Shown: positions 11,858 through 21,385 of the stretch, piece after piece | Numbering within the stretch: position 1 is the first letter of the stretch | How the letters are laid out: each line of letters opens with the position of its first letter | Assembly (NCBI RefSeq): GCF_000292345.1 | Contig: NZ_ALOU01000041.1 | Location: 20,573-84,572 of the forward strand | Reading direction: 5' to 3' | Length of the DNA: 64,000 bases | Source of the DNA: Cupriavidus sp. BIS7 | GTDB taxonomy: Bacteria > Pseudomonadota > Gammaproteobacteria > Burkholderiales > Burkholderiaceae | Notes under the pieces: generated by a model | What the model saw: only the letters and a program-made list of their open reading frames with translations | Database searches by the model: none | Told to the model about the DNA's origin: nothing | Program-made: the position numbers and the translations under genes

Positions 11858-12291
11858 TCCGCCACATTCTTGTCTTATGTATCGGCAACATCTGCCGAAG
11901 CCCCATGGCGCAGGGCCTGTTACGGCATTCCCTGCCCGATCGCACCGTGTCGTCGGCCGGGTTTGAAGCGGTAACGGGAGCTTCTGCCGACGCCGTAGCA
12001 ATCGCCGTGAGTGCAGCCGCCGGGATCGATATATCCGGGCACCGGGCGCGGCAACTGGCCCTTGGACACCTTGCGGCGGCCGATCTGGTGCTGGTCATGA
12101 ACGACAGACAGAAGAGCGAGGCGCAACTGATGTGCCCGCCGGCCTCCGGCAAGGTATTTCGTATCGGCGATATCTCCGGGCAGGACGTGCCCGACCCGCT
12201 TGGCGCTCCGTATGCCGAATTCGAACGCGTATTCGAACTGATCCGCTTGAGCGTGCAGACCTGGGCGCCACGCATCCGCGCGTTCGCCTGA
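11854..12291 (+). CDS. Low-molecular-weight protein-tyrosine phosphatase (Wzb-like)
   Basis: A 145-residue cytoplasmic phosphatase. The P-loop CIGNICRS (residues 9-16) supplies the nucleophile Cys9 and Arg15, and the general acid is the Asp of DVPDP near residue 112. These are the defining LMW-PTP motifs. Its place between a Wza-like exporter and a Wzc-like kinase indicates that it dephosphorylates the Tyr cluster of that kinase, as in capsule and EPS systems. It overlaps the upstream gene by four bases. Confidence 0.95.
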   Translation: MIRHILVLCIGNICRSPMAQGLLRHSLPDRTVSSAGFEAVTGASADAVAIAVSAAAGIDISGHRARQLALGHLAAADLVLVMNDRQKSEAQLMCPPASGKVFRIGDISGQDVPDPLGAPYAEFERVFELIRLSVQTWAPRIRAFA

Positions 12292-12318
12292 CTGGCCTGT
12301 GGGAGTAGGGGAGTATCG

Positions 12319-14529
12319 ATGTTACAAATGCAAACGGGTGCGCCGGAGATGCCGGATGCGGTCAATCTGGCAGCGGTAGTCAATGCACTGGTCAGGTACC
12401 GCTGGGCCGTCGCGGCGATCATGTTCGTCTGCCTGCTGATTGGGGCGCGCGCAGCATTCCTGGCTACGCCGATGTACAAGGCGGACATGCTGATCCAGCT
12501 CGATGACGGCTCGTCGGCCTCGGCCGCGAAGGGGTGGCTCGGCGACGCTGCCGCGCTATTCGATGTCAAATCGCCGGCATCGGCAGAAGCGCAGATCATT
12601 GGATCGAGACTGGTGGTGTCCCGCGCAGTGGACAGCTTGCAGGGCTACATCGATGTAAAGCCCCGCCGGCCGCCGCTGATCGGGACAATTGCCGAGCGCA
12701 TGAACGCGGCGGATGGCTGGCCGCGCATAAAAGGCCTGTCAGGCTATGCGTGGGGCAGGGCTTCGGCAAAGGTGGCGGGTTTCGACGTCCCACCGGATCT
12801 TGAGGGGAAGGGCTTCACGCTGACTGCGCTCTCACCGCAGGCGTGGCAGCTTGCCGGCCCGGGGCTCGCCGCCCCCGTTCGCGGGGAGGTCGGCGTCGAG
12901 AAGATCGTGCAGTCCGCCTCTGGCGAGATACGTCTGACGGTGTCGGCGCTCGATGCGTGGGCCGGAACGCCGTTTACGCTGTATCGCCGATCTCGCCAGA
13001 AGGTTGTGGACGACGTGCGCAAGGGGCTGGCCGTTCAGGAAAAGGTCAAGCAGTCGGGCATTATCATGGCCACACTTACGGGGCACGATCCCGCGCGGGT
13101 CAGCGCGCTGTTGGGCGAGATTGGAGCCCAATACATTCGGCAGAACGTCGAACGCAAGTCAGCCGAGGCGGCACAATCGCTGGCTTTCCTGGATCTGCAA
13201 CTGCCCGAACTGAAGCGTCAGCTCGAATTGGTGCAGGGCCGGTACACGGCGATGACCGCCCACCATGGCATCGTCGATCTGCCGGAGGAGGCCAGGCTGG
13301 CTCTCAAAGCCGCCGCGGACGCGCAGACCAAGCTGATGACGCTGCGCCACAAGCGCGACGAACTGGCCACGCGCTTTACCGGCGAACACCCGGGCATGGT
13401 GGCGATCGAGCGGCAGATTGCGGCCGTACGTCAGCAGCAACAGAATTTCGACCAGACCGTCAAGCGGCTGCCCGTGCTCCAGCAGCAGGCGGCGGAGTTG
13501 AAGCTGGACATGCGTGTCGCCACTGATCTCTACACCGTCCTGCTTGGCAGCACGCAGCAGCTTCAGTTGATGAAGGCAGGACGTGTGGCCAGTGCACGGA
13601 TCGTGGATGTCGCGGTGACAGGGAAGGAGCCCGTGGGGCGCAACCGGGTGGCAGTGATGCTGGTTTCGCTGTTCGCCGGCCTGGCCCTCGGCACCATTTT
13701 CGTCGTTGTCATGGGGCGGCTGTCAGGGGCCGTTGCGGAACCCGACGAAATCGAACGCGCGCTTGGCGTGAGCGTGATGGCGACGCTGCCACTGTCGAAG
13801 GCGCAGCGAAAGCTGGACGAGTCCGAGCAGCGACGGCCGATGGCGCTGGCCGCGCCTTCCGACCCCGCAATCGAAAGCATGCGCAGCCTGCGTACGGCGC
13901 TGGTGCTCTCGAATCCGAAACCCGAGAAGAACGTCCTGCTCGTGACCGGGGCGGAGCCGGGGGCCGGCAAGTCCTTCCTGGCGGCAAACCTCGCGGCCGT
14001 ACTGGCCACGGGAGGGGCACGCGTGCTGCTGGTGGATGCCGATATACGCCGAGGGTATCTCCACGACAGCTTTGGCGTGCCGCAGGCGCCCGGGTTATCG
14101 GACATCCTGGCCGGCGCGGCGCAACTCGACGGGATCGTTCATGCCGATGTGGCGCCGGGCGTGGACCTGGTCGCCAGGGGCAGCGCGTTACCGGATATGA
14201 ACGACCCCTTCATGGGTGCCGGCCTGGAGCCGTTGCTCGATGCTTACCGGTCCCGCTATGCGTGGGTGATTGTTGATACGCCGCCGATTCTGGCCGTCGC
14301 CGATACGATGATGATGGCGCGGCATTCCAACGTGCTGTTGCTCGTTGCACGTTCCGGTCAATCGCGGCTGGGCGACCTGAGGGAAGCGTGCAAGCGCCTG
14401 AGGCAATGCGGGCAGATGCCGACGGGCGTCATCCTGAATGGTGTCGTCCCCAGGCTCGGGCGCTATGGCACGGGCTATGGCGCGAGATACGGCACTGTCT
14501 ACGGCAGCCACGGCAACAGCGGAACCTGA
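12319..14529 (+). CDS. Wzc-like polysaccharide co-polymerase / BY-type tyrosine kinase
   Basis: A 736-residue inner-membrane protein with a Wzz-type periplasmic domain between two membrane segments (about 31-55 and 443-465), then a cytoplasmic bacterial tyrosine kinase. Kinase motifs: Walker A GAEPGAGKS (544-552), Walker A' VLLVDADIRRG (about 570-580) and Walker B WVIVDTPP (about 648). The C-terminus GRYGTGYGARYGTVYGS carries four closely spaced tyrosines, the expected autophosphorylation cluster. The gene ends the cassette and is followed by a strong terminator. No glycosyltransferase, flippase or polymerase gene is adjacent, so the polymer is unknown. Confidence 0.93.
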   Translation: MLQMQTGAPEMPDAVNLAAVVNALVRYRWAVAAIMFVCLLIGARAAFLATPMYKADMLIQLDDGSSASAAKGWLGDAAALFDVKSPASAEAQIIGSRLVVSRAVDSLQGYIDVKPRRPPLIGTIAERMNAADGWPRIKGLSGYAWGRASAKVAGFDVPPDLEGKGFTLTALSPQAWQLAGPGLAAPVRGEVGVEKIVQSASGEIRLTVSALDAWAGTPFTLYRRSRQKVVDDVRKGLAVQEKVKQSGIIMATLTGHDPARVSALLGEIGAQYIRQNVERKSAEAAQSLAFLDLQLPELKRQLELVQGRYTAMTAHHGIVDLPEEARLALKAAADAQTKLMTLRHKRDELATRFTGEHPGMVAIERQIAAVRQQQQNFDQTVKRLPVLQQQAAELKLDMRVATDLYTVLLGSTQQLQLMKAGRVASARIVDVAVTGKEPVGRNRVAVMLVSLFAGLALGTIFVVVMGRLSGAVAEPDEIERALGVSVMATLPLSKAQRKLDESEQRRPMALAAPSDPAIESMRSLRTALVLSNPKPEKNVLLVTGAEPGAGKSFLAANLAAVLATGGARVLLVDADIRRGYLHDSFGVPQAPGLSDILAGAAQLDGIVHADVAPGVDLVARGSALPDMNDPFMGAGLEPLLDAYRSRYAWVIVDTPPILAVADTMMMARHSNVLLLVARSGQSRLGDLREACKRLRQCGQMPTGVILNGVVPRLGRYGTGYGARYGTVYGSHGNSGT

Positions 14530-14586
14530 TTCGGCCTTCAGCAAACATCTGGCAAGGTCCGGCCGCATCAGGCCGCATCAGGCAAC

Positions 14587-14619
14587 AAAAAACCCGCACG
14601 CTCGCGTGCGGGTTTTTTT
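14587..14619. terminator. Bidirectional Rho-independent terminator between wzc-like gene and bamD
   Basis: Stem CCCGCACG (14593-14600), loop CTCG, CGTGCGGG (14605-14612), then seven T; six A precede the stem, giving a T tract on the other strand. It can terminate both converging transcripts. Confidence 0.93.
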
Positions 14620-14665
14620 ACGTGCCGGCGTGCATGACGCAGCCGGGTCAGTCCGGGTCAGTTGA

Positions 14666-15496
14666 TCAGAACACTTCCCACCAGGACTTGTCCTTGCGGC
14701 GCTGGCCGTACTTGATGAAGTCGCTGTTCGGGTAGTTGCGTTCCATCACGCGCGCGGCGTCGTCGCGCAGGTCCTTCATGCCGAGTGCATCGTACGAGCG
14801 AACCATGATGTACAGCGCTTCCTCGTTGGCTGGCGCACCGTCATAGTCCTTCAGCGCCTGCTGGGCACGGTTGACGGCGGCAAGGTAGGCGCCACGGCGA
14901 TAGTAGTATCGCGCCGCGTGCACCTCGTGCTGGGCCAGCGAGTTGACGATGTACTGCATGCGCAGCGTTGCGTCCGGTGTGAACTTGCTGTCCGGGTAGC
15001 GCGTAATCAGGGTCTGGAACGAGTCATAGGCCGCGCGTGCTGCCTTCGGGTCACGTTCGCTGAGATCCTGGCCCGAGAAGCGGCCCAGCCAGCCGAGGTT
15101 GTCGTTGAAGTTGATCAGCCCCTTGAGGTAGTAGGCGTAATCGATGTTCGGGTGACTCGGGTGCAACTGGATGAATCGGTCCACCGCGGCCAGGGCAGCG
15201 GCGGTCTCGCCATCCTTGTAGTTGGCGTAGGCGGTGTCGATCTGCGCCTGCTGCGCGTAGCGGCCAAACGGATAGCGGCCCTCTAGCTTTTCATAGAGCT
15301 TGACGGCGCGTGTGTAGTCGCCGCCATCGAGGGCATCCTTGGCTTCCGAATATAATTTGTTCGCCGACCAGCCGGCCGTCTCGTCCGGCTGGTCGCCCAG
15401 CAGGCCGCATGCAGACAGCATGACGCAGCCGCCTGCGAGCAAAATCGCTCCAAATCTCGCGCGCCAGCTGGCGCGTTTCAAGCTCTGCAATTGCAT
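14666..15496 (-). CDS. bamD: Outer-membrane protein assembly factor BamD
   Basis: Essential lipoprotein of the BAM complex that folds beta-barrel proteins into the outer membrane (old name ComL). About 276 residues. A lipoprotein signal peptide ends with VMLSAC and lipid Cys30. Five TPR-like helical repeats follow, beginning with [20 protein letters not shown] and including [16 protein letters not shown], both highly typical. The ATG at 15496 gives a normal signal peptide; a TTG 33 bases earlier would add an unneeded [11 protein letters not shown] segment. It is divergent from rluD, with start codons only 16 bases apart. Confidence 0.95.
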   Translation of the reverse strand: MQLQSLKRASWRARFGAILLAGGCVMLSACGLLGDQPDETAGWSANKLYSEAKDALDGGDYTRAVKLYEKLEGRYPFGRYAQQAQIDTAYANYKDGETAAALAAVDRFIQLHPSHPNIDYAYYLKGLINFNDNLGWLGRFSGQDLSERDPKAARAAYDSFQTLITRYPDSKFTPDATLRMQYIVNSLAQHEVHAARYYYRRGAYLAAVNRAQQALKDYDGAPANEEALYIMVRSYDALGMKDLRDDAARVMERNYPNSDFIKYGQRRKDKSWWEVF

Positions 15497-15512
15497 GGGC
15501 AACCTGTTCCGG

Positions 15513-16703
15513 ATGAAAAATAGCGCCAAGCATTATAGCCGAAGCCCCCAGCCCGAAACCGGTCTGGTACGCCACACCGAATCCGCTGCTTCCGCGGAAG
15601 TGGACTCAGACGAATTCGGCGACGTCGGTGAGTTCAACGAAGAAGCGGCCAGCCCGTCACCAGCCGCTTCGGATCTCGTACCCCTTTACCTTGAAGTCGA
15701 TAGTGCCGCACACGGCGAGCGCCTCGACAAACTGCTTGCACGCCACTTCAGCGAATTCTCGCGCAGCCGCATCCAGCAATGGATCGAGGACGGCGCCGTG
15801 CGTGTGGATGGTGAGCCCAGCCGTGCCAAGGCATCGGTCCAGATGGGCCAGCAGATCGAGATCCAACCCAAGGCGGCCCCCGAGTCGATGGCCTTCACGG
15901 CCGAAGACGTGCCGCTCGATGTCGTGTACGAAGACGATGCGCTGCTTGTCATCAACAAGCCGTCCGGACTGGTCGTGCATCCCGCGGCGGGCAACTGGAG
16001 CGGCACCGTGCTCAACGGGCTGCTTCATCGCGACCCGCACGCCGCGGGCCTGCCGCGCGCCGGCATCGTGCATCGGCTCGACAAGGAAACCTCGGGCCTG
16101 ATGGTGGTGGCCCGGACGCTGACCTCGCAGACCGATCTGGTTCGCCAGCTTGCGGCGCGCACGGTAAAGCGGACCTATATCGCGCTGGTCTGGGGCGAGA
16201 CGCCGGACGAGGGCACCATCGATGCCCCGATCGGCCGCGATCCGCGCGAGCGTACGCGCATGGCCATCGTGCATACGAACAGCGGCAAGCCTTCGCGCAC
16301 GCACTTCGAAACGCTCGGCACCGTGCCGCTTGGCCGTGGCAAGGTCTCGATGGTGATGTGCCAGCTGGAGACCGGCCGCACGCACCAGATCCGCGTGCAT
16401 TTCGAGTCGATTGGCCATCCGCTGGTGGGCGATCCGGTCTATCACAAGGCTACCCAGCGCGGCCAGCGCCCAGCGATCCGTGTGCCGCTGCCCGTCCCGT
16501 TCACGCGCCAGGCGCTGCACGCGTACCGGCTGGGGCTTGTGCACCCGGTAACGGGCCGCAAGAAGTCCTGGGAAGCAGAACCGCCCGAAGACCTGCAGGC
16601 ACTGATCGACGCGCTCGATTTCGAGGGGCAGTCGCAAGACGACGAAGGCGACGAAGAGGGCGAGGACTGGTACGAAGGGGACGACGATGGCGACGACGAC
16701 TGA
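15513..16703 (+). CDS. rluD: 23S rRNA pseudouridine synthase RluD
   Basis: Makes pseudouridines in helix 69 of 23S rRNA (positions 1911/1915/1917 in E. coli). About 396 residues. After a poorly conserved, acidic N-terminal leader comes an S4 RNA-binding domain ([19 protein letters not shown]), then the catalytic domain with [12 protein letters not shown] containing catalytic Asp190, and RTHQIRVHF near the end. An unusual C-terminal tail of about 25 residues is almost entirely Asp, Glu and Gly. That tail is encoded by DNA that overlaps the start of pgeF by 17 bases. The start at 15513 is the most likely; the frame remains open upstream through bamD antisense. Confidence 0.93.
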   Translation: MKNSAKHYSRSPQPETGLVRHTESAASAEVDSDEFGDVGEFNEEAASPSPAASDLVPLYLEVDSAAHGERLDKLLARHFSEFSRSRIQQWIEDGAVRVDGEPSRAKASVQMGQQIEIQPKAAPESMAFTAEDVPLDVVYEDDALLVINKPSGLVVHPAAGNWSGTVLNGLLHRDPHAAGLPRAGIVHRLDKETSGLMVVARTLTSQTDLVRQLAARTVKRTYIALVWGETPDEGTIDAPIGRDPRERTRMAIVHTNSGKPSRTHFETLGTVPLGRGKVSMVMCQLETGRTHQIRVHFESIGHPLVGDPVYHKATQRGQRPAIRVPLPVPFTRQALHAYRLGLVHPVTGRKKSWEAEPPEDLQALIDALDFEGQSQDDEGDEEGEDWYEGDDDGDDD

Positions 16704-17496
16704 TCGTCCGGCCTGGATCGTGCCGGACTGGCCAGCGCCGGTTCGCGTGCGCGCGTTGTCGACCACGCGCCATGGCGGCGTCAGCGCTGGGCCGTACGGT
16801 CTGGCCGACGGCATGCCGGGCGGCTTGAATCTCGGGACCCATGTCGGCGACGATCCGGCTGCCGTAACCATGAACCGGCAGCGGCTGGCGGCACACCTGC
16901 CGGCCATGCCGCACTGGCTGGAACAGGTGCATGGCTGCGGCGTGGTGACTGCCGACGGGGCCTCGGTCGACGTGCCGCAGGCCGACGCAAGCATCGCCAC
17001 GGAAACGGGCCATGTCTGCGCGATCATGACGGCCGACTGTCTGCCGGTGCTGCTGTGCGATGCCGCAGGCACGGTGGTCGGCGCCGCGCATGCTGGATGG
17101 CGGGGCCTCTGCGACGGGGTGATCGAGGCCACGCTGGCGCGCATGGCCAAGCATGCAGGACCCGATCCACAGTGGATGGCTTGGCTCGGCCCTGCCATCG
17201 GGCCCACGGCATTCGAGGTCGGTGCGGAAGTCCGGCAGGCCTTCCTCGATCGCGCGAGCGACGAGGATCGAGCCGCGGTCGAAGCGGCATTCCGGCCCGG
17301 TGCGCCGGGCAAGTACTGGGCCGACATCTATACGCTCGCGCGCATCCGGCTGGCGCGCTCGGGCTGCAGGCACGTCCACGGCGGCGACACCTGTACGGTC
17401 ACTGACGCCGACCGGTTCTTTTCCTATCGCCGGGACCGTACCACGGGCCGCATGGCTACGCTGGTCTGGATCGAGGGCGGGCCGGAACAGGGCTAA
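16687..17496 (+). CDS. pgeF: Peptidoglycan editing factor PgeF (YfiH, multicopper-oxidase-like fold)
   Basis: A 269-residue protein of the YfiH/DUF152 family. Members have a laccase-like fold; PgeF in E. coli removes wrongly incorporated residues from peptidoglycan precursors. Family motifs seen: [42 protein letters not shown] and GGDTCT with the conserved His and Cys metal ligands. The ATG at 16687 lies inside rluD, giving a 17-base overlap and probable coupling. The rluD-yfiH pair is very common in proteobacteria, which supports the call. Confidence 0.93.
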   Translation: MATTTDRPAWIVPDWPAPVRVRALSTTRHGGVSAGPYGLADGMPGGLNLGTHVGDDPAAVTMNRQRLAAHLPAMPHWLEQVHGCGVVTADGASVDVPQADASIATETGHVCAIMTADCLPVLLCDAAGTVVGAAHAGWRGLCDGVIEATLARMAKHAGPDPQWMAWLGPAIGPTAFEVGAEVRQAFLDRASDEDRAAVEAAFRPGAPGKYWADIYTLARIRLARSGCRHVHGGDTCTVTDADRFFSYRRDRTTGRMATLVWIEGGPEQG

Positions 17497-17536
17497 CGGC
17501 GGGAATAAACGCGCAGAAAAGCGGGGGACGGCGGGC

Positions 17537-17779
17537 CTAGTGGTCGGTGTCGCTGTCCGTCGCGTCCGCCTGCGCCTGCCCGGCTTTTGCCGCAGCAGCT
17601 TCATCTGCCTCACGCGCCTTCCTGCGCCGGCGCCTGCCTGGCGTCCCCATGATGTACACCACGATGGCCACCGGCCCCAGGCCGTAAAACAGGAAGGTTG
17701 CCACGCCGGCCACCACGTTGGTTTCGGTGATCGCCATCATCAAGGCGACGTATAGCCAACCAATTGCCACGATGTACAT
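17537..17779 (-). CDS. Small conserved membrane protein of unknown function
   Basis: An 80-residue protein with two predicted membrane segments (WLYVALMMAITE and VATFLFYGLGPVAIVVYIMG). A short basic stretch, GRRRRRKAR, follows them, and an Ala/Asp-rich cytoplasmic tail ends in DSDTDH. By the positive-inside rule the tail is cytoplasmic. It sits convergent with pgeF and divergent from phaC. I recognise no named family. Confidence 0.7.
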   Translation of the reverse strand: MYIVAIGWLYVALMMAITETNVVAGVATFLFYGLGPVAIVVYIMGTPGRRRRRKAREADEAAAAKAGQAQADATDSDTDH

Positions 17780-18109
17780 CAGACTTTCATCTCTTTCGTG
17801 TATGAGTTACGTGCTGCCCCGCAGGCCGCGTCAGACCTACCGTCGGGTAGGTCGGGCGCGGGCCGTGGGGGAGTTGTTTGCCGTGCTGATTTCCGCATTG
17901 ACAGCCTCTACATTGCAAGGCAACAATGCCTTCAAATGTATCGGAATCGTGGACATTCACCACGGTTCCGCCGGCAAGCATAGCGTATGGCGCAGGGCGT
18001 CCGAGGCCGCCCCGGTAGTGATGCCAGACGTAACCCGAAACAGGGGCGGGTCGGGAGACAGTCACCCCGAGCCCGTCAATCAATACGACGGCAGAGAGAC
18101 GAATACATT
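17780..18109. other. phaC upstream region
   Basis: Holds no gene that I can support. It contains a small hairpin, GACCTACC (17834-17841) with GGTAGGTC (17846-17853). It also contains the conserved phaC promoter, listed separately, and a leader of about 180 bases. The leader keeps a GGCAAGCATAGCGTATGGCG stretch and ends in GGCAGAGAGAC, which supplies the ribosome binding region for phaC. Confidence 0.7.
17898..17927 (+). promoter_or_regulatory. Sigma-70 promoter of the phaCAB operon
   Basis: TTGACA at 17898-17903 and AACAAT at 17922-17927, separated by 18 bases. The block matches the well-known C. necator phaC promoter as I recall it, including TTGCAAGGCAACAAT and the TCGGAATCG just downstream. 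The leader to the phaC ATG is about 180 bases. Confidence 0.85.
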
Positions 18110-20005
18110 ATGGCGACCGGCAAAGGTGCGGCAGCTTCCGGCAAGGAAGGCAAGTCCCAACCGTTTCAGTTCGTGCCGGGGCCATTTGATCCAGCCTCAT
18201 GGCTGGAGTGGTCCCGTCAGTGGGTACCCGAAGCCAACGGCGAGATGCCGGCTGGTTTTCCGGCAGGCATGGCCGGCGCGTTTCCCGGTGGATTCCCGGG
18301 TGGCGAGGCTTTCACCAAGGCATTCCAGAGCGCCTTCCAGGGTGCTGGCCTGAATGGCGCGGATGGCGTGAGTCGCGTAAAGATCGCGCCGACGCAGCTT
18401 GCCCACATCCAGCAACGCTATTTCAAGGATTTCGCTGAACTCTGGCGCGAAATGGGTGAAGGCGCAGTTGCCGGCGGCACGCCTGCGGCCAACGGCGCCG
18501 CTGGTGATTCCGCCAGCCAGCGCCTGTCGGACCGGCGCTTTGCCAGCGCGGCCTGGCGCAACAATGCGGCATATCGATACACCGCCGCGTTTTACCTGCT
18601 GACCGCACGTGCGATGACCGAACTGGCCGATGCGGTCGAGGCCGACCCCAAGGTCCGCCAGCGCATTCGCTTCGCCGTGTCCCAGTGGGTGGACGCGATG
18701 TCGCCAGCCAACTTCCTGGCCACGAACCCCGATGCGCAGCAGCGCCTGATCGAATCGGGCGGCGAGTCGCTGCGCAGCGGCGTTCGCAACATGCTGGAAG
18801 ACCTCGGCCGCGGCAAGATTTCGCAGACCGACGAAACCGCCTTCGAAGTGGGCCGCAACGTCGCCGTGACCGAAGGTGCGGTGGTCTACGAGAACGAGTA
18901 TTTCCAGCTTCTCCAGTACAAGCCGCTGACGGACAAGGTCTACGCGCGACCGCTGTTGCTGGTGCCGCCGTGCATCAACAAGTTCTACATCCTCGATCTG
19001 CAGCCGGAAAGCTCGCTCGTGCGGCACGCTGTGGAACAGGGGCATACCGTGTTCCTGGTGTCGTGGCGCAACCCCGATGCCACGATGGCGGAGCGCACCT
19101 GGGACGACTATATCGAGCACGCGGCAATCCGCGCGATCGAGGTGGCCCGTGACATCAGCGGCCAGGACAAGATCAACGTGCTGGGCTTCTGCGTGGGCGG
19201 CACGATCATCTCGACGGCGCTGGCCGTGCTTGCCGCGCGCGGCGAGCGTCCGGCCGCCAGCCTGACATTGCTGACCACGCTGCTCGACTTTACCGATACC
19301 GGCATCCTCGACGTGTTCGTCGACGAGTCTCACGTGCAATTGCGCGAAGCCACGCTCGGTGGAGGCGCCGGTGCCCCGTGCGGGCTGCTGCGCGGCGTGG
19401 AACTGGCCAATACGTTCTCGTTCCTGCGCCCGAACGACCTGGTCTGGAACTATGTCGTCGACAACTATCTGAAGGGCAACACGCCGGTGCCGTTCGATCT
19501 GCTGTTCTGGAACGGTGACGCGACCAACCTGCCTGGCCCGTGGTACTGCTGGTACCTGCGCCACACCTACCTGCAGGATGAGCTGAAAGTGCCCGGAAAG
19601 CTCACGGTCTGCAATGCGCCGGTGGACCTGGGGACGATTGATATTCCGACGTACATCTACGGGTCACGTGAAGACCATATCGTGCCGTGGACCGCGGCCT
19701 ATTCGTCTACCGCGCTGCTCGCCAACAAGCTGCGATTTGTGCTGGGGGCGTCCGGCCACATTGCCGGCGTGATCAATCCACCTGCCAAGAAGAAGCGCAG
19801 TCACTGGATCAATGACGCGCTGCCGGAGTCGGCCCATGACTGGCTGGCCGGCGCGCAGGAGCAGCCGGGTAGCTGGTGGCCGGACTGGATGGCGTGGCTT
19901 GGCAAGCAGGCCGGCCAGAAGCGTGAGGCGCCAGCCAGCTTCGGCAACGCCCACTACAAGGCCATTGAACCGGCGCCCGGACGCTACGTCAAACAACGCG
20001 CCTGA
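18110..20005 (+). CDS. phaC: Class I poly(3-hydroxyalkanoate) polymerase PhaC
   Basis: Polymerises (R)-3-hydroxyacyl-CoA, mainly 3-hydroxybutyryl-CoA, on the surface of storage granules. The protein is 631 residues; the C. necator enzyme is 589. Lipase-like box GFCVGG places the nucleophile at Cys361, with Asp522 (SREDHIVPW) and His550 (GASGHIAGV). Spacing between the three equals that of the C. necator triad Cys319/Asp480/His508, shifted by 42, so the extra 42 residues are all N-terminal to the active site. The insert includes a Gly/Phe/Pro-rich stretch, GFPAGMAGAFPGGFPGG, and an Ala/Gly-rich stretch. ATG at 18110 gives MATGKGAAAS, as in C. necator. Confidence 0.97.
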   Translation: MATGKGAAASGKEGKSQPFQFVPGPFDPASWLEWSRQWVPEANGEMPAGFPAGMAGAFPGGFPGGEAFTKAFQSAFQGAGLNGADGVSRVKIAPTQLAHIQQRYFKDFAELWREMGEGAVAGGTPAANGAAGDSASQRLSDRRFASAAWRNNAAYRYTAAFYLLTARAMTELADAVEADPKVRQRIRFAVSQWVDAMSPANFLATNPDAQQRLIESGGESLRSGVRNMLEDLGRGKISQTDETAFEVGRNVAVTEGAVVYENEYFQLLQYKPLTDKVYARPLLLVPPCINKFYILDLQPESSLVRHAVEQGHTVFLVSWRNPDATMAERTWDDYIEHAAIRAIEVARDISGQDKINVLGFCVGGTIISTALAVLAARGERPAASLTLLTTLLDFTDTGILDVFVDESHVQLREATLGGGAGAPCGLLRGVELANTFSFLRPNDLVWNYVVDNYLKGNTPVPFDLLFWNGDATNLPGPWYCWYLRHTYLQDELKVPGKLTVCNAPVDLGTIDIPTYIYGSREDHIVPWTAAYSSTALLANKLRFVLGASGHIAGVINPPAKKKRSHWINDALPESAHDWLAGAQEQPGSWWPDWMAWLGKQAGQKREAPASFGNAHYKAIEPAPGRYVKQRA

Positions 20006-20089
20006 TTTTCCTGAGGGCCGGCCGCCAGCGGCGCCGGCCTGGTTTCGATCCGTTCCGTATTCGTATTCGCTTTCTCGAAAGGACCTCAA

Positions 20090-21271
20090 ATGACTGACAT
20101 CGTCATCGTTTCCGCAGCCCGTACCGCAGTTGGCAAGTTTGGCGGTTCCCTGGCGAAGATCCCGGCACCGGAACTCGGCGCCATCGTGATCAAGGCCGCG
20201 CTGGAGCGCGCCGGCGTGAAGCCGGACCAGGTGAGTGAAGTGATCATGGGCCAGGTGTTGACGGCTGGCTCGGGCCAGAACCCGGCACGCCAGGCATCGC
20301 GCAAGGCGGGCCTGCCCGACATGGTGCCGGCCATGACCATCAACAAGGTGTGCGGCTCGGGCCTGAAGGCCGTGATGCTGGCTGCCAACGCGATTATGGC
20401 TGGCGAAGCGGAAATCGTCGTGGCCGGCGGCATGGAGAACATGAGCGCCGCGCCGCATGTGCTGCCGGGTTCGCGCGACGGTTTCCGCATGGGTGACACC
20501 AAGCTGGTCGACACGATGATCGTGGACGGCCTGTGGGACGTCTACAACCAGTACCACATGGGCATCACGGCCGAGAACGTGGCCAAGGAATACGGCATCA
20601 CGCGTGAGGCGCAGGACGAATTCGCCGTTGCGTCCCAGAACAAGGCGGAAGCCGCCCAGAAGGCGGGCAAGTTCGACGAGGAGATCGTCCCGGTGCTGAT
20701 TCCGCAGCGCAAGGGGGATCCGGTGGCCTTCAAGACCGACGAGTTCGTGCGCCAGGGCGCAACGCTGGACAACATGTCCGGCCTGAAGCCTGCCTTCGAC
20801 AAGAACGGCACGGTCACGGCCGCCAACGCGTCGGGCCTGAACGACGGAGCCGCCGCCGTGGTGGTGATGTCGGCTGCCAAGGCACGCGAACTGGGTCTGA
20901 CCCCGCTGGCGACGATCAAGGCCTACTCCAACGCCGGCGTTGACCCAGCGGTGATGGGCATGGGCCCGGTCCCGGCCAGCAAGCGCTGCCTGTCGCGCGC
21001 CGGCTGGGAGGTCAAGGATCTGGACCTGATGGAAATCAACGAGGCATTTGCCGCGCAGGCGCTGGCAGTGCACAAGCAGATGGGCTGGGATCAGTCGAAG
21101 ATCAACGTCAACGGCGGCGCAATCGCCATCGGCCACCCGATCGGCGCATCGGGCTGCCGCATCCTGGTGACGCTGCTGCACGAGATGAAGCGCCGCGACT
21201 CCAAGAAGGGCCTGGCTTCGCTGTGTATCGGCGGCGGCATGGGCGTGGCGCTGGCCGTTGAACGGAACTGA
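20090..21271 (+). CDS. phaA: Acetyl-CoA acetyltransferase (beta-ketothiolase) PhaA
   Basis: Condenses two acetyl-CoA to acetoacetyl-CoA, the first step of PHB synthesis. The 393 residues match the family exactly. Active-site residues: Cys88 in [10 protein letters not shown], His349 in GHPIGASG and Cys379 in CIGGGMG. It begins 84 bases after phaC, with a GAAAGGACC ribosome-binding region before the ATG, and is followed by phaB. It is one of two thiolases in the window; bktB is the other. Confidence 0.97.
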   Translation: MTDIVIVSAARTAVGKFGGSLAKIPAPELGAIVIKAALERAGVKPDQVSEVIMGQVLTAGSGQNPARQASRKAGLPDMVPAMTINKVCGSGLKAVMLAANAIMAGEAEIVVAGGMENMSAAPHVLPGSRDGFRMGDTKLVDTMIVDGLWDVYNQYHMGITAENVAKEYGITREAQDEFAVASQNKAEAAQKAGKFDEEIVPVLIPQRKGDPVAFKTDEFVRQGATLDNMSGLKPAFDKNGTVTAANASGLNDGAAAVVVMSAAKARELGLTPLATIKAYSNAGVDPAVMGMGPVPASKRCLSRAGWEVKDLDLMEINEAFAAQALAVHKQMGWDQSKINVNGGAIAIGHPIGASGCRILVTLLHEMKRRDSKKGLASLCIGGGMGVALAVERN

Positions 21272-21385
21272 GTGGGCGTCGTGCATTGAGGGGTGTGCCG
21301 GTGGCGGGTATCGATGTCGCTGCCGCCGGCTTCAATAACAAAGACCAAGGCTTCGACAGATCGAACGAGCCAACTAGGAGTGGAT

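Noticed and set aside
15657..17327. Long minus-strand frame opposite rluD and pgeF
   Set aside because: Antisense to two recognised genes and without a plausible start or family.
19664..21286. A 540-codon minus-strand open frame across phaC and phaA
   Set aside because: It lies entirely opposite well-identified genes and its protein is His/Arg/Gln-rich with no family features, as expected from the reverse strand of high-GC coding DNA.
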